A program made the translations under genes and the position numbers. This document shows positions 56,696 through 64,000 of a DNA stretch of 64,000 bases, one piece after another. The notes below the pieces were generated by a model that worked only from the letters and a program-made list of their open reading frames with translations, did no database searches and was not told the DNA's origin. Source of the stretch: Acidimicrobiia bacterium (GTDB lineage: Bacteria > Acidobacteriota > Vicinamibacteria > Vicinamibacterales > UBA2999); NCBI GenBank assembly GCA_016871275.1, contig VFZG01000006.1, positions 1 to 64,000 on the forward strand, given 5' to 3'. Every line of letters starts with the position of its first letter. The first letter of the stretch is position 1.

Positions 56696-57610
56696 TTACT
56701 TTCTGGCCTGGGCCGCCTTGGGCGGCCTCACGTACAACCGTTCATCGAACCGCAAGTCGACGTAGTCAATCGCCGTCAGCCGCTCGCGCAGCGCCGGCGC
56801 CAGGTCGATGTACTGCTGCAGCCGCGCCACGAATGCGGTGTCGCCGAGGCGCAGCAGCGCCGGATCGCCGTCGAGAATCACCACCGCGTCGCGCAGGTCG
56901 CTGACGTCGATTTGCGACACCTGCGCGGCCAGATCCGGCCGGACCGACAGCGCGGCCATGACTCGCGCCGCAAACTCCGCCCGCGTGACGTCGATGATCG
57001 AGGCGCCGTCCTGCGGCGACGCTGCCAGGCCGTCGATGATCGGCAGATCGATGTCGGCGTATGCGGGGCCGTACTCGTCGACGATCACGCCGCGCGCGTC
57101 GATCAGGTAGAGCGACGTGCCAAGGCGTCCGATGCCGAGCGGCCGCCGCTCGTGGAGGATGATCTCGACCGTCGACGGCAGCACGCGTCGAATGGTGGCG
57201 CGCTCGACCCACGGCGACGACAGCAGCTTGTCCTGCCACTGGTCGAGTTCGATGCCGAGGATGTTCTGGCCGCGCAAGCCCTCGACCAGCACCAGCACCT
57301 CGCCGGCCGACAGCCGTTCGTGGCCGCGCACCACCAGGTGGCCGATCTGCAGCGAAGACGATGCGGCCACGAGCGAGACGCCGCGATACCCCGCGTAGCC
57401 GAGCACCAGCGCCAGCAGCGTCAGGCGGGCCGCCAGCCAGGCGTGCCGCGACGCGAGACTGCGCTTGCGCGCCGGCTTGACCTGCGCTCGGCGGAAGCGC
57501 TTGTCGGTGGCCAGCGGGGTGGCCGGCGTCTGGCGCGGCACGCCCGCCTGGCCTCCGGCTTGCCCGCCGTAGCCTTGGCGGAGGTGGGAGCCCTGGCGCA
57601 GAGGGGCCAT
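56696..57610 (-). CDS. ftsQ: Cell division protein FtsQ
   Basis: 304 aa, single-pass division protein bridging early and late divisome. A cytoplasmic tail of about 50 residues precedes the helix LTLLALVLGYAGYRGVSLVA. The POTRA domain (LQIGHLVVRGHERLSAGEV, WVERATIRRVLPSTVEIILHER) and the FtsQ beta domain follow. The tail includes LRQGYGGQAGGQAG, encoded by a dispersed repeat. ATG 57610 shares one base with the murC stop and has GGAGGG eight nt upstream; GTG 57616 is less well spaced. Confidence 0.92.
   Translation of the reverse strand: MAPLRQGSHLRQGYGGQAGGQAGVPRQTPATPLATDKRFRRAQVKPARKRSLASRHAWLAARLTLLALVLGYAGYRGVSLVAASSSLQIGHLVVRGHERLSAGEVLVLVEGLRGQNILGIELDQWQDKLLSSPWVERATIRRVLPSTVEIILHERRPLGIGRLGTSLYLIDARGVIVDEYGPAYADIDLPIIDGLAASPQDGASIIDVTRAEFAARVMAALSVRPDLAAQVSQIDVSDLRDAVVILDGDPALLRLGDTAFVARLQQYIDLAPALRERLTAIDYVDLRFDERLYVRPPKAAQARK
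57561..57588. repeat. Dispersed GC-rich repeat inside the ftsQ cytoplasmic tail
   Basis: TGCCCGCCGTAGCCTTGGCG plus GAGGTGGG encodes RQGYGGQAG on the minus strand. The same core is found in the M16, PQQ-propeller and pgeF genes. Its presence in an essential gene shows that it is tolerated in frame. Confidence 0.65.
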
Positions 57611-59043
57611 CAGCACGTCCCTCCATGCCGCCGCTGCAGTTCCGCGACGAGATTGCCCGCCAGCGACGCGATCGAGCCGGCACCAAGCGTGATGACGAGG
57701 TCACCGGGCCGGGCGAGGTCGGCGACTTTCGACGGCAGCGCGTCGAGCTTCCTCACCAGATGCACCGGCGCCGGCCGGGCGTCGTTGATCGCGGCGGCCA
57801 GCGCCTCGATCGTCACGCCGGGAATCGGGTCTTCGCTCGCCGCATAAATGCCGGTCAGCACCACTTCGTCGGCGCCGGCCAGCGCCACGCCGAACTCGTG
57901 CATCAAGTCGCGGGTGCGGGTGTAGCGATGCGGCTGGAACGCGACCACGATGCGCGGCGGCTGCGCGGCCCTCGCCGCAGCCAGCACCGCGGCAATTTCG
58001 GTCGGATGGTGGCCGTAGTCGTCCACCACGCAGATGCCGTTGACGGTGCCGCGATGCTCGAAGCGGCGCTCCGCGCCGCGGAACTCTGCCAGCGCCGACG
58101 CCACCTTCGAAAACGGCACGTCGAGTTCGAGGCCGACGGCCACCGCCGCGAGCGCGTTCAGCACTGAATGGCGGCCGGGCACCGACAGCACCAGCTCTCC
58201 GAGCGTTTCCAACACGCCGCCTTCGAGCTTCTCAATCACCGAGTGCGAGCCGAAGCCGGCGAGGCTGACACCCCGGGCGGACAAGTGGAGGCCGGCTCTG
58301 CCCGGATTGCCATCGTGACCGTGAGGGCCGGCAATCCCGTAGGTGATCATCCGGCGCTTGAACTTCGGCATCACCGTGCACAGCTCCGCGTCATCGGCGC
58401 AGACCACCACCGCGCCGTAGAACGGCACCTTGTTGGCGAAGTCGATGAAGGCCTGCTGCAAGTCGGCGAAGCTCCCGTACGCGTCCATGTGTTCGCGATC
58501 GATGTTGGTAATCACCGCAACCGACGGCGACAGTTTCAGGAACGAGCGATCGCTCTCGTCCGCTTCCGCCACCATGTATTCCCCGCGCCCCAGCCGCGCA
58601 TTGCTGCCGAACGCGCTCAGCCGTCCGCCGATCACCGCGGTCGGATCGAGCCCGGCCCGCTCCAGCACCAGCGCCACCATCGAGGTCGTGCTGGTCTTGC
58701 CGTGCGCGCCCGCAATCGCGATGCCGAATCGCAGCCGCATCAGTTCGGCGAGCATCTCCGCCCGTGGAATCACCGGGATGTGCCGCGCGGTGGCTTCCGC
58801 CACCTCCGGGTTGTCCGGCCGCACTGCCGACGAATACACGACCACGTCGGCACTCCCGACATTCACCGCGGCGTGCCCGGCCTGCACCGCCACGCCGAAC
58901 GACTCAAGCCGATCGGTCACCGGCGATCGCCTGGCGTCGGACCCCGATACGGCGTAGCCAAGATTGGCGAGCAGCTCCGCGATGCCGCTCATGCCAATGC
59001 CGCCGATGCCGACCAAGTGAATCCGCCGCGTCTTACCGAGCAT
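57610..59043 (-). CDS. murC: UDP-N-acetylmuramate--L-alanine ligase MurC
   Basis: 477 aa cytosolic ligase adding L-Ala to UDP-MurNAc. The Rossmann start IHLVGIGGIGMSGIAELLANLGY, ATP loop IAGAHGKTSTTSMVALVLE, EADESDRSFL, ITNIDREHMDAYG and the C-terminal DDYGHHPTEI with FQPHRYTRTRDLM are hallmarks that separate MurC from MurD. ATG 59043 (MLGKTRR) is the natural start; the longer frame lies in murG. Overlaps murG by 11 nt upstream and ftsQ by 1 nt downstream. Confidence 0.96.
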   Translation of the reverse strand: MLGKTRRIHLVGIGGIGMSGIAELLANLGYAVSGSDARRSPVTDRLESFGVAVQAGHAAVNVGSADVVVYSSAVRPDNPEVAEATARHIPVIPRAEMLAELMRLRFGIAIAGAHGKTSTTSMVALVLERAGLDPTAVIGGRLSAFGSNARLGRGEYMVAEADESDRSFLKLSPSVAVITNIDREHMDAYGSFADLQQAFIDFANKVPFYGAVVVCADDAELCTVMPKFKRRMITYGIAGPHGHDGNPGRAGLHLSARGVSLAGFGSHSVIEKLEGGVLETLGELVLSVPGRHSVLNALAAVAVGLELDVPFSKVASALAEFRGAERRFEHRGTVNGICVVDDYGHHPTEIAAVLAAARAAQPPRIVVAFQPHRYTRTRDLMHEFGVALAGADEVVLTGIYAASEDPIPGVTIEALAAAINDARPAPVHLVRKLDALPSKVADLARPGDLVITLGAGSIASLAGNLVAELQRRHGGTC

Positions 59044-60163
59044 CGCGCCCGCTCTCTCCCGTCTGCCCTGAACCCGGTCGAAGGGCCAGCTGCTCCACCC
59101 GGTCGGCGATCCGTTCCGCCGCATCTGGCCGAGCCAGCGCCCGCGCCGCCGCGCTCATTCGTTGCCGTCGATCGGGGTCGCCAATCAACGGCGCCAACAC
59201 CTCGGCAAGCGAGGTGCGCAGTTCACGTTCCTCGATCACCACCGCCGCGCCGGCCGCCGCCACGACCGCCGCGTTCCTGCGCTGATGGTCGTCGGTCGCA
59301 TTCGGCAGCGGCACGAGCACCGCCGGCGTGCCGGACGCGGCCAGCTCCGCGAGGGTGGTGGCACCCGCGCGGCAGATGACCAGGTCGGCGTGCTTCATCT
59401 CCCGGTCGATTTGGAAGATGAAAGCCTCAGCGCGGGCCTCGAGGCCGGCGCTGCGGTACGCGTCGCGCACCAAATCCAGATCGCGCTCGCCGGTCTGGTG
59501 GGTGATCGCAAGGCGAATGCCGGAGGCTGCCAGCCGCGGCGCTGCCTCCACCATGGCCAGGTTGATCGCGTGCGACCCCTGAGAACCGCCAAAGGCTAGT
59601 ACCTGGGCTGCGTCCCGCAGCCGGTTGGTTCGATCATTCGCCTCCTCGTTCTGCGCCGGGAAGAACTCCGGTCGCACGGGATTGCCGGCCACGAATCCCG
59701 TGCGCGGGAAGTAGGCCAACGCCGCCTCGAAATTCACCGCTGCCGCGCGCACCAGCGGCGCCAGCAGGCGATTGGTCACGCCCGGCACCGCATTCTGCTC
59801 GAGCAGCAGCGTCGGATAGCGAAACACCGCGGCCAGCGCGAGCACCGGTCCCGACACAAAGCCGCCGACGCCGACCACCACATCGGGGCGGCGCCTGGCG
59901 ATCACCCGCCAGGCGTCGATCACCGACAGCGGCAGCAACCCCATGGCAATCGACCGTTTGACGTATGACTTGCCCTTCACACCCATCACGTGAATCAGAT
60001 CGAGCTCGAAGCCCTCGCGCGGGACGACCCGCGCTTCGATCCCCTTCGCCGTGCCGACGAACGACACCTGCGTCGCCGGATCGCGGCGCTTCAACTCGCG
60101 CGCCAGCGCGATTCCCGGGTACACGTGCCCGCCGGTCCCTCCCCCCGCGATCAGGACGCGCAC
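59033..60163 (-). CDS. murG: Lipid II synthase MurG (GlcNAc transferase)
   Basis: 376 aa GT28 enzyme forming lipid II at the membrane inner face. VLIAGGGTGGHVYPGIALA (G-loop 1), VVGVGGFVSGPVLALAA, LLEQNAVPGVTNRLL and VLAFGGSQGSHAINLAM match the family; the UDP-GlcNAc segment is VICRAGATTLAELAASGTPAVLVP. Start is GTG 60163, 3 nt after ftsW. The last residues (RPGSGQTGESGRDAR) are encoded by a CCCTTCGACC-type repeat and extend past the usual fold. Confidence 0.95.
   Translation of the reverse strand: MRVLIAGGGTGGHVYPGIALARELKRRDPATQVSFVGTAKGIEARVVPREGFELDLIHVMGVKGKSYVKRSIAMGLLPLSVIDAWRVIARRRPDVVVGVGGFVSGPVLALAAVFRYPTLLLEQNAVPGVTNRLLAPLVRAAAVNFEAALAYFPRTGFVAGNPVRPEFFPAQNEEANDRTNRLRDAAQVLAFGGSQGSHAINLAMVEAAPRLAASGIRLAITHQTGERDLDLVRDAYRSAGLEARAEAFIFQIDREMKHADLVICRAGATTLAELAASGTPAVLVPLPNATDDHQRRNAAVVAAAGAAVVIEERELRTSLAEVLAPLIGDPDRRQRMSAAARALARPDAAERIADRVEQLALRPGSGQTGESGRDAR
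59066..59090. repeat. CCCTTCGACC..-type dispersed repeat within the 3' end of murG
   Basis: The stretch GCCCTGAACCCGGTCGAAGG near 59070 is a relative of the intergenic repeat at 797-822. On the minus strand it codes the extra C-terminal residues of MurG and lies just upstream of the murC start. Confidence 0.5.
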
Positions 60164-60166
60164 CGG

Positions 60167-61291
60167 TCACGCCGCTCCAGGCTCCACCGACACGGTTTCC
60201 ACGTGCGCGTGCTGCGAGATGTTAAGCAGCACGCCAATCGCGAGCAGGTTGATCAACATCGACGAGCCGCCGTTGCTGACCAGCGGCAGCGGGATGCCCT
60301 TGGTGGGCACCAGTCCCAGCACCACGCTCATGTTCACGAACGCCTGCAGCACCAGCATCATGGTGATGCCGAGCGCGAGGTAGGCGCCGAAGCTGTCGGG
60401 CGCGCGCATCGCCGTGCGCAGGCCGCGCCACGCGATCACGCAGAAGCAGAGCACCACCAGCGTGGCGCCGATCAGGCCGGTCTCCTCGGAGATCACCGCG
60501 AAGATGAAGTCGGTGAACGGCTCGGGCAGGTAGAACAGCTTCTGCACGCCGCTCATCAGGCCCTTGCCGAACACGCCGCCGGTGCCGACCGCAATCAGCG
60601 ACTGGATGATCTGGAAACCGTCGCCGAGCGGATCGGCCCACGGGTCCATGAACGTCAGCAGGCGGCGGCGCCGGTAGTCGGCCTGCATCAGGATCACGTA
60701 CAGCGCGGGCAGCGCCAGCAGCGCGGCCCCGAGCAGGTAGCGGTAACTGATGCCCGCGGCGAACACCATCACCGAGACGACGGCCAAGAGCGACACCGCG
60801 GTGCCGAAGTCGGGCTGCAGCAGGATCAAGCCGACGAGGCCGCCGACGATCAGGCCGATCGGCAGCAGCGAGTATCCCAGCTCGTTGATGCGCTGACGCC
60901 GGCGCTCGAGGATGATCGCCGTGAAGATGATCGCGGCGAGCTTGGCCAGCTCTGACGGCTGGATGCCGAAGCCGCCGATGCCGAACCAGCGGCGCGTGCC
61001 GTTGATCGGGCGCGAGAACAGCACCGCGATCAGCATCAGACCGACTACGCCAACCAGGAACCAGACCATGCGGTCGTTGCGATAAGACCGGTAGTCGATG
61101 TGCATCACGATCGACAGGACGGCAATGCCCACCGCGGCCCACATCGTCTGGCGGGTCACGAACAGATACGGCTGCTGAAAGCGCTCCAGCGCCACCAGCG
61201 CCGAGGCGCTATAGACCATGACGACGCTGATGCAAATCAGCGCTAACGTCGCCAGGAACAGCCATTTGTCGGACTGCAGCTTTCTCGCCAT
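60167..61291 (-). CDS. ftsW: Peptidoglycan polymerase FtsW
   Basis: 374 aa SEDS-family glycosyltransferase with about ten membrane helices that polymerises lipid II at the septum. ISVVMVYSASALVAL at the N-terminus, GTRRWFGIGGFGIQPSELAKLA, the LLQPDFGTA motif and PLPLVSNGGSSMLINL near the C-terminus are diagnostic. ATG 61291 (MARKLQSDKW) begins the protein; residues from the longer frame come from the hairpin-rich gap. FtsW versus RodA is decided by the dcw context. Confidence 0.95.
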   Translation of the reverse strand: MARKLQSDKWLFLATLALICISVVMVYSASALVALERFQQPYLFVTRQTMWAAVGIAVLSIVMHIDYRSYRNDRMVWFLVGVVGLMLIAVLFSRPINGTRRWFGIGGFGIQPSELAKLAAIIFTAIILERRRQRINELGYSLLPIGLIVGGLVGLILLQPDFGTAVSLLAVVSVMVFAAGISYRYLLGAALLALPALYVILMQADYRRRRLLTFMDPWADPLGDGFQIIQSLIAVGTGGVFGKGLMSGVQKLFYLPEPFTDFIFAVISEETGLIGATLVVLCFCVIAWRGLRTAMRAPDSFGAYLALGITMMLVLQAFVNMSVVLGLVPTKGIPLPLVSNGGSSMLINLLAIGVLLNISQHAHVETVSVEPGAA

Positions 61292-61552
61292 ATTTCTCTG
61301 TTGCGCCGCCTCCAGCGGCGCTACTATTCCGACCCCCGGCTGTCGGCCGGGCACTAAAGTCCGAACGCCAGCGCTCGATACAACGGGTGCGCGTTCAAGC
61401 AGTCAGTAGTCGCCAGTCGATCAGGGAATTGGGACACCAGCCTCGCAGACCGGGGCAGCCTGCGCTCCCAGCGACCAGCTCCTAATTGCCGCCAACCGGC
61501 TGACGACTACTCACTGCTCTCCGACGGGCCTGCGCGCCGTCGGACGCACGCC
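61292..61552. other. Hairpin-rich gap between murD and ftsW
   Basis: No gene is seen in these 261 nt. Several inverted repeats are stacked: GCGCCGC/GCGGCGC (61303-61321), CCCGGC/GCCGGG (61335-61351), a long imperfect pair GCAGTCAGTAGTCGCCAG (61399-61416) versus 61500-61517, and CCGACGG/CCGTCGG (61521-61543). All other dcw genes here overlap or nearly touch, so this gap is exceptional. It may attenuate or end the murD transcript or carry a second promoter for ftsW. Confidence 0.6.
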
Positions 61553-62911
61553 TCACGTTTCGCTGACGAGTTTCCGGACCTCCTCTTTGAATTGCCGTCC
61601 GCGATCCGCGTAGTCGGCGAACATGTCGAAGCTCGAACAGGCCGGCGCGAGCAGCACCACGCCGCCGGGCGCCGCGAGATCGAAGGCGCGCCGCACCGCT
61701 TCCTTCAGCGACGCCGCTTCCACCACCGGCACCACGCCCTGCAGCGCATCGCGGACCATCCGGCGCGTCTCGCCGATGGCCACCACGCCGCGGCCATGGG
61801 CGCGCAGCGGTCCGGCGAGATCGCCGAAATCGCCGCCCTTGTACTTGCCGCCGATGATCGCCACGACGTGCTCGAAGCTGTCGATCGACTTCGCGGCGGC
61901 ATCGACGTTGGTCGCCTTGGAGTCGTTGACGAAGCGCACGCCATCCTTGGTGGCCACCAGCTCCATCACGTGCTCGAGGCCGTGAAAGCCGGTGAGCGCT
62001 CTGGCGAGCGCCGATCCGGTCGCACCCGCGAGGTGACTGATCGCGGTCGCTGCCACGACGTTGCTCAGCATGTGCCGGCCCGGTAGTTGCACCGCCGCCA
62101 GCGGCAGCAGCGGGATGTCGCCTTCCGACGTGCGCTGCCACACGAAGCCGTTGCCGACATGGACGTCGGCGGCGCTGTGATCCACGCCGTAGCTCACGAC
62201 GCGGGCTCGAACGTTGGTTGCCATGCCAGTGGCCTCCGCGCTGTCTGCGTTGACGACCGCCCAGTCGTCAGCGCGCTGGTTGGCGAAAATGCGCCGTTTC
62301 GCCGCCGCGTACGGCGCTTCGTCCGGATAACGGTCCAGGTGATCGGGTGAGAAGTTGAGCAGCGCCGCAATCCACGGACGGAACGTGTCGGTGGTCTCCA
62401 GCTGGAAGCTGCTGGCCTCGATGACGTGCACGGTGTCGCTGGTCGAGTCGTCGACCTGCGCGCTCACCGGGTAGCCGATGTTCCCGCCGACCATGACGCG
62501 GCGGCCTGACGCCTCGAGCATCCGGCCCACCAGCGTGGTGGTGGTGGACTTGCCCTTGGTGCCGGTGATCGCGACAATCGGCCCCTGCAGCCATCGGGAC
62601 GCCAATTCCAGCTCACCGATGATCGGCACGCCGCTCGCCTTGGCGCGCAGCACCTCCGGCAAATCGAGCGGCACGCCCGGACTCATCACGATCAGGTGCG
62701 CGGACTCGAACGTCCTGGCGTTGTGTCCGCCCAGTTCCAGCGACACTGCGGCCGCTCGCAATGCCGCTGCGCCGGGAATGTGCGCCTTGCGATCGGTCAG
62801 CGTCACGGCCGCGCCGCGGCGCGCAAGCAGATGCGCGGCGGCGACACCGCTTCTGGCCGCTCCCACCACGAGCACCGCTTGACCCGACACGGAGAAGGTG
62901 GCCGCCGTCAT
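61553..62911 (-). CDS. murD: UDP-MurNAc-L-alanine--D-glutamate ligase MurD
   Basis: 452 aa. Adds D-Glu in peptidoglycan precursor synthesis. An N-terminal Rossmann fold (VLVVGAARSGVAAAHLLARRG), ATP loop VAITGTKGKSTTTTLVGRML, EASSFQLETTDTFRPWIAAL and FVNDSKATNVDAAAKSID mark MurD. ATG 62911 overlaps the mraY stop by 4 nt. The longer frame upstream is read out of phase through mraY. Confidence 0.95.
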   Translation of the reverse strand: MTAATFSVSGQAVLVVGAARSGVAAAHLLARRGAAVTLTDRKAHIPGAAALRAAAVSLELGGHNARTFESAHLIVMSPGVPLDLPEVLRAKASGVPIIGELELASRWLQGPIVAITGTKGKSTTTTLVGRMLEASGRRVMVGGNIGYPVSAQVDDSTSDTVHVIEASSFQLETTDTFRPWIAALLNFSPDHLDRYPDEAPYAAAKRRIFANQRADDWAVVNADSAEATGMATNVRARVVSYGVDHSAADVHVGNGFVWQRTSEGDIPLLPLAAVQLPGRHMLSNVVAATAISHLAGATGSALARALTGFHGLEHVMELVATKDGVRFVNDSKATNVDAAAKSIDSFEHVVAIIGGKYKGGDFGDLAGPLRAHGRGVVAIGETRRMVRDALQGVVPVVEAASLKEAVRRAFDLAAPGGVVLLAPACSSFDMFADYADRGRQFKEEVRKLVSET

Positions 62912-63993
62912 CGCAGCTTCAATGTCGTCAGGCTGAACAGCGCGAACAGGATCGCAATGATCAGGAAACGGGTAATGACCTTGGGCTCTTCCCAGCCGCT
63001 CAACTCGAAGTGGTGGTGCAGCGGCGCCATCTTGAAGACGCGCTTGCCGCGCATCTTGAACGACGTCACCTGAATGACGACCGAGGCGGCCTCGAGCACG
63101 AAGACACCGCCGACGATCACCAGCAGCAGTTCCTGCTTGATCAACAGCGCCACCGTGGCCAGCGCGCCGCCCAGTGCCAGCGAACCGACGTCGCCCATGA
63201 AGATCTCGGCGGGGTGCGCGTTGTACCAGAGGAAGCCGAGGCTGGCGCCGACCAGCGCGCCGCAGAAGATCGTCAGCTCGGCCGCCGGCTCGAAGCGCAC
63301 CAGCAGCAGGTATTCGGCGAACACGCGGTGGCCGGTGACGTAGGCCAGCGCGGTGAACGCCGCGGCCGCCACCGCGAAGGTGCTGATCGCCAGGCCGTCG
63401 AGCCCGTCGGTCAGGTTGACGGCGTTGCTCCACGCCACCAGGAAGAACACCGCGAACGGCGCGTAGAGCCAGCCGAGATCGGGAATCAGCTGCTTGAAGA
63501 ACGGGAAGATCAGCCGGGTGTTGTACAGGTTCTCGGCGGCGAGCCACATCAGCACCAGGCTGACCAGCAGGCTGGCGAGGATCTGCAGGCCCATCTTGTA
63601 GCGCGGCCGCAAGCCACCCGAAGAGCGGCGCGTGATCTTCAGGTAGTCGTCGAGGAAGCCAATGCCGCCGAACGCGGCGGTCGACACGACCGCGATCCAC
63701 ACGAACGGGTTCGTCAGGTCGGCCCACAGCAGCGTCGGCACGAGTGCCGCCACGAGGATCAGCAGTCCGCCCATCGTCGGCGTGCCCGCCTTGGCGCGAT
63801 GTGATTCGGGCCCTTCCTGCCGGATCACCTGGCCGATCTGGAAATCGCGCAGCCGGCGAATCAGCCACGGCCCCATCACCAGGCCGATGACCAGCGCGGT
63901 CATGCTGGCGACCGCGGTCCGGAACGTGATGTAGCGCGTCACGTTGAGGACCGAAATCTCCGGGTAGAACGAGATCAGCAGGTGATACAGCAT
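62908..63993 (-). CDS. mraY: Phospho-MurNAc-pentapeptide transferase MraY
   Basis: 361 aa, ten-helix membrane enzyme making lipid I from undecaprenyl phosphate. KAGTPTMGGLLILVA, the DD motif in GFLDDYLKI, NAVNLTDGLDGLAI (catalytic Asp), FLWYNAHPAEIFMGDVGSLALG and APLHHHFELSGW are all intact. It is complete within the window (ATG 63993) and begins the visible part of the dcw cluster; murF would be expected just beyond the right edge. Confidence 0.96.
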   Translation of the reverse strand: MLYHLLISFYPEISVLNVTRYITFRTAVASMTALVIGLVMGPWLIRRLRDFQIGQVIRQEGPESHRAKAGTPTMGGLLILVAALVPTLLWADLTNPFVWIAVVSTAAFGGIGFLDDYLKITRRSSGGLRPRYKMGLQILASLLVSLVLMWLAAENLYNTRLIFPFFKQLIPDLGWLYAPFAVFFLVAWSNAVNLTDGLDGLAISTFAVAAAAFTALAYVTGHRVFAEYLLLVRFEPAAELTIFCGALVGASLGFLWYNAHPAEIFMGDVGSLALGGALATVALLIKQELLLVIVGGVFVLEAASVVIQVTSFKMRGKRVFKMAPLHHHFELSGWEEPKVITRFLIIAILFALFSLTTLKLR

Positions 63994-64000
63994 CAGCCGA

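Noticed and set aside
61553-63868. 771-codon frame extending murD upstream
   Set aside because: The upstream part is out-of-phase mraY; MurD proper starts at ATG 62911, overlapping the mraY stop.

Overview
The window is high-GC bacterial chromosome, densely coded on both strands. Its gene content (tannase-family esterase, Tricorn-type protease, PQQ-like propeller proteins, cytochrome c/copper-monooxygenase-like protein, TonB receptor with a carboxypeptidase-regulatory-like front domain, Tat-exported enzymes) and its many short dispersed palindromes suggest a soil or sediment Acidobacteriota, most likely class Vicinamibacteria. The taxonomy is inference from gene content, not a database result. 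No rRNA, CRISPR array, transposase or integrase was recognised.

Layout. 1-766: 5' part of lepA. 984-6288: translationally coupled operon of a D-threonine-aldolase-like PLP enzyme, a fused FAD/Fe-S 2-hydroxyacid (glycolate or D-lactate type) dehydrogenase and a MatC-like carboxylate transporter. 6309-8256: enoyl-CoA hydratase and CaiB-type CoA transferase, divergent, with overlapping 5' ends. 8325-24756: mostly secreted metabolic proteins (amidohydrolase, tannase, cytochrome c-like, NTF2-like, PQQ propeller, Tricorn, a catalytic plus non-catalytic M16 peptidase pair), citrate synthase, a processive GT2 glycosyltransferase and LarB. 24876-31205: dienelactone hydrolase, a NarL-type two-component pair, a TonB receptor and a small membrane protein. 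31309-36137: MutS2, a truncated CBM9-like gene, a DUF4956 membrane protein and an NHL propeller. 36176-42729: macromolecular-synthesis cluster dnaG - rpoD - tRNA(CAU, probably Ile2) - zinc-ribbon protein - RNase H, followed by a second PQQ propeller. 42758-45289: Tat-exported HisC-like aminotransferase, PgeF-type laccase-domain protein and a small SpoVG-like protein. 45286-54084: B12-binding radical SAM gene and a repeat-bounded mosaic. 54085-63993: division and cell-wall (dcw) cluster on the minus strand, mraY-murD-ftsW-murG-murC-ftsQ-ftsA-ftsZ, without murB or ddl between murC and ftsQ.

Most unusual region. ftsZ appears once to have been followed directly by the radical SAM gene. About 6.6 kb now separates them. 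A ~400-nt segment (3' end of ftsZ, the spacer, and the 5' end of the radical SAM gene) is present at both borders, with a third, shorter degenerate copy in the middle. Between the copies lie intact cargo genes (GT-C-like membrane protein, OFA-type MFS transporter, two-domain outer-membrane protein, DinB-like protein) and several gene fragments. A structured 72-nt palindromic element lies exactly at fragment junctions. The spacer just upstream of the radical SAM start can fold, and its core is almost perfectly conserved in all three copies while the rest decays; it may be a cis-regulatory RNA.

A second theme is short palindromic repeats inside genes. One GC-rich ~28-nt family supplies linkers or tails of four proteins, including essential FtsQ. 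Others form perfect hairpins between genes.
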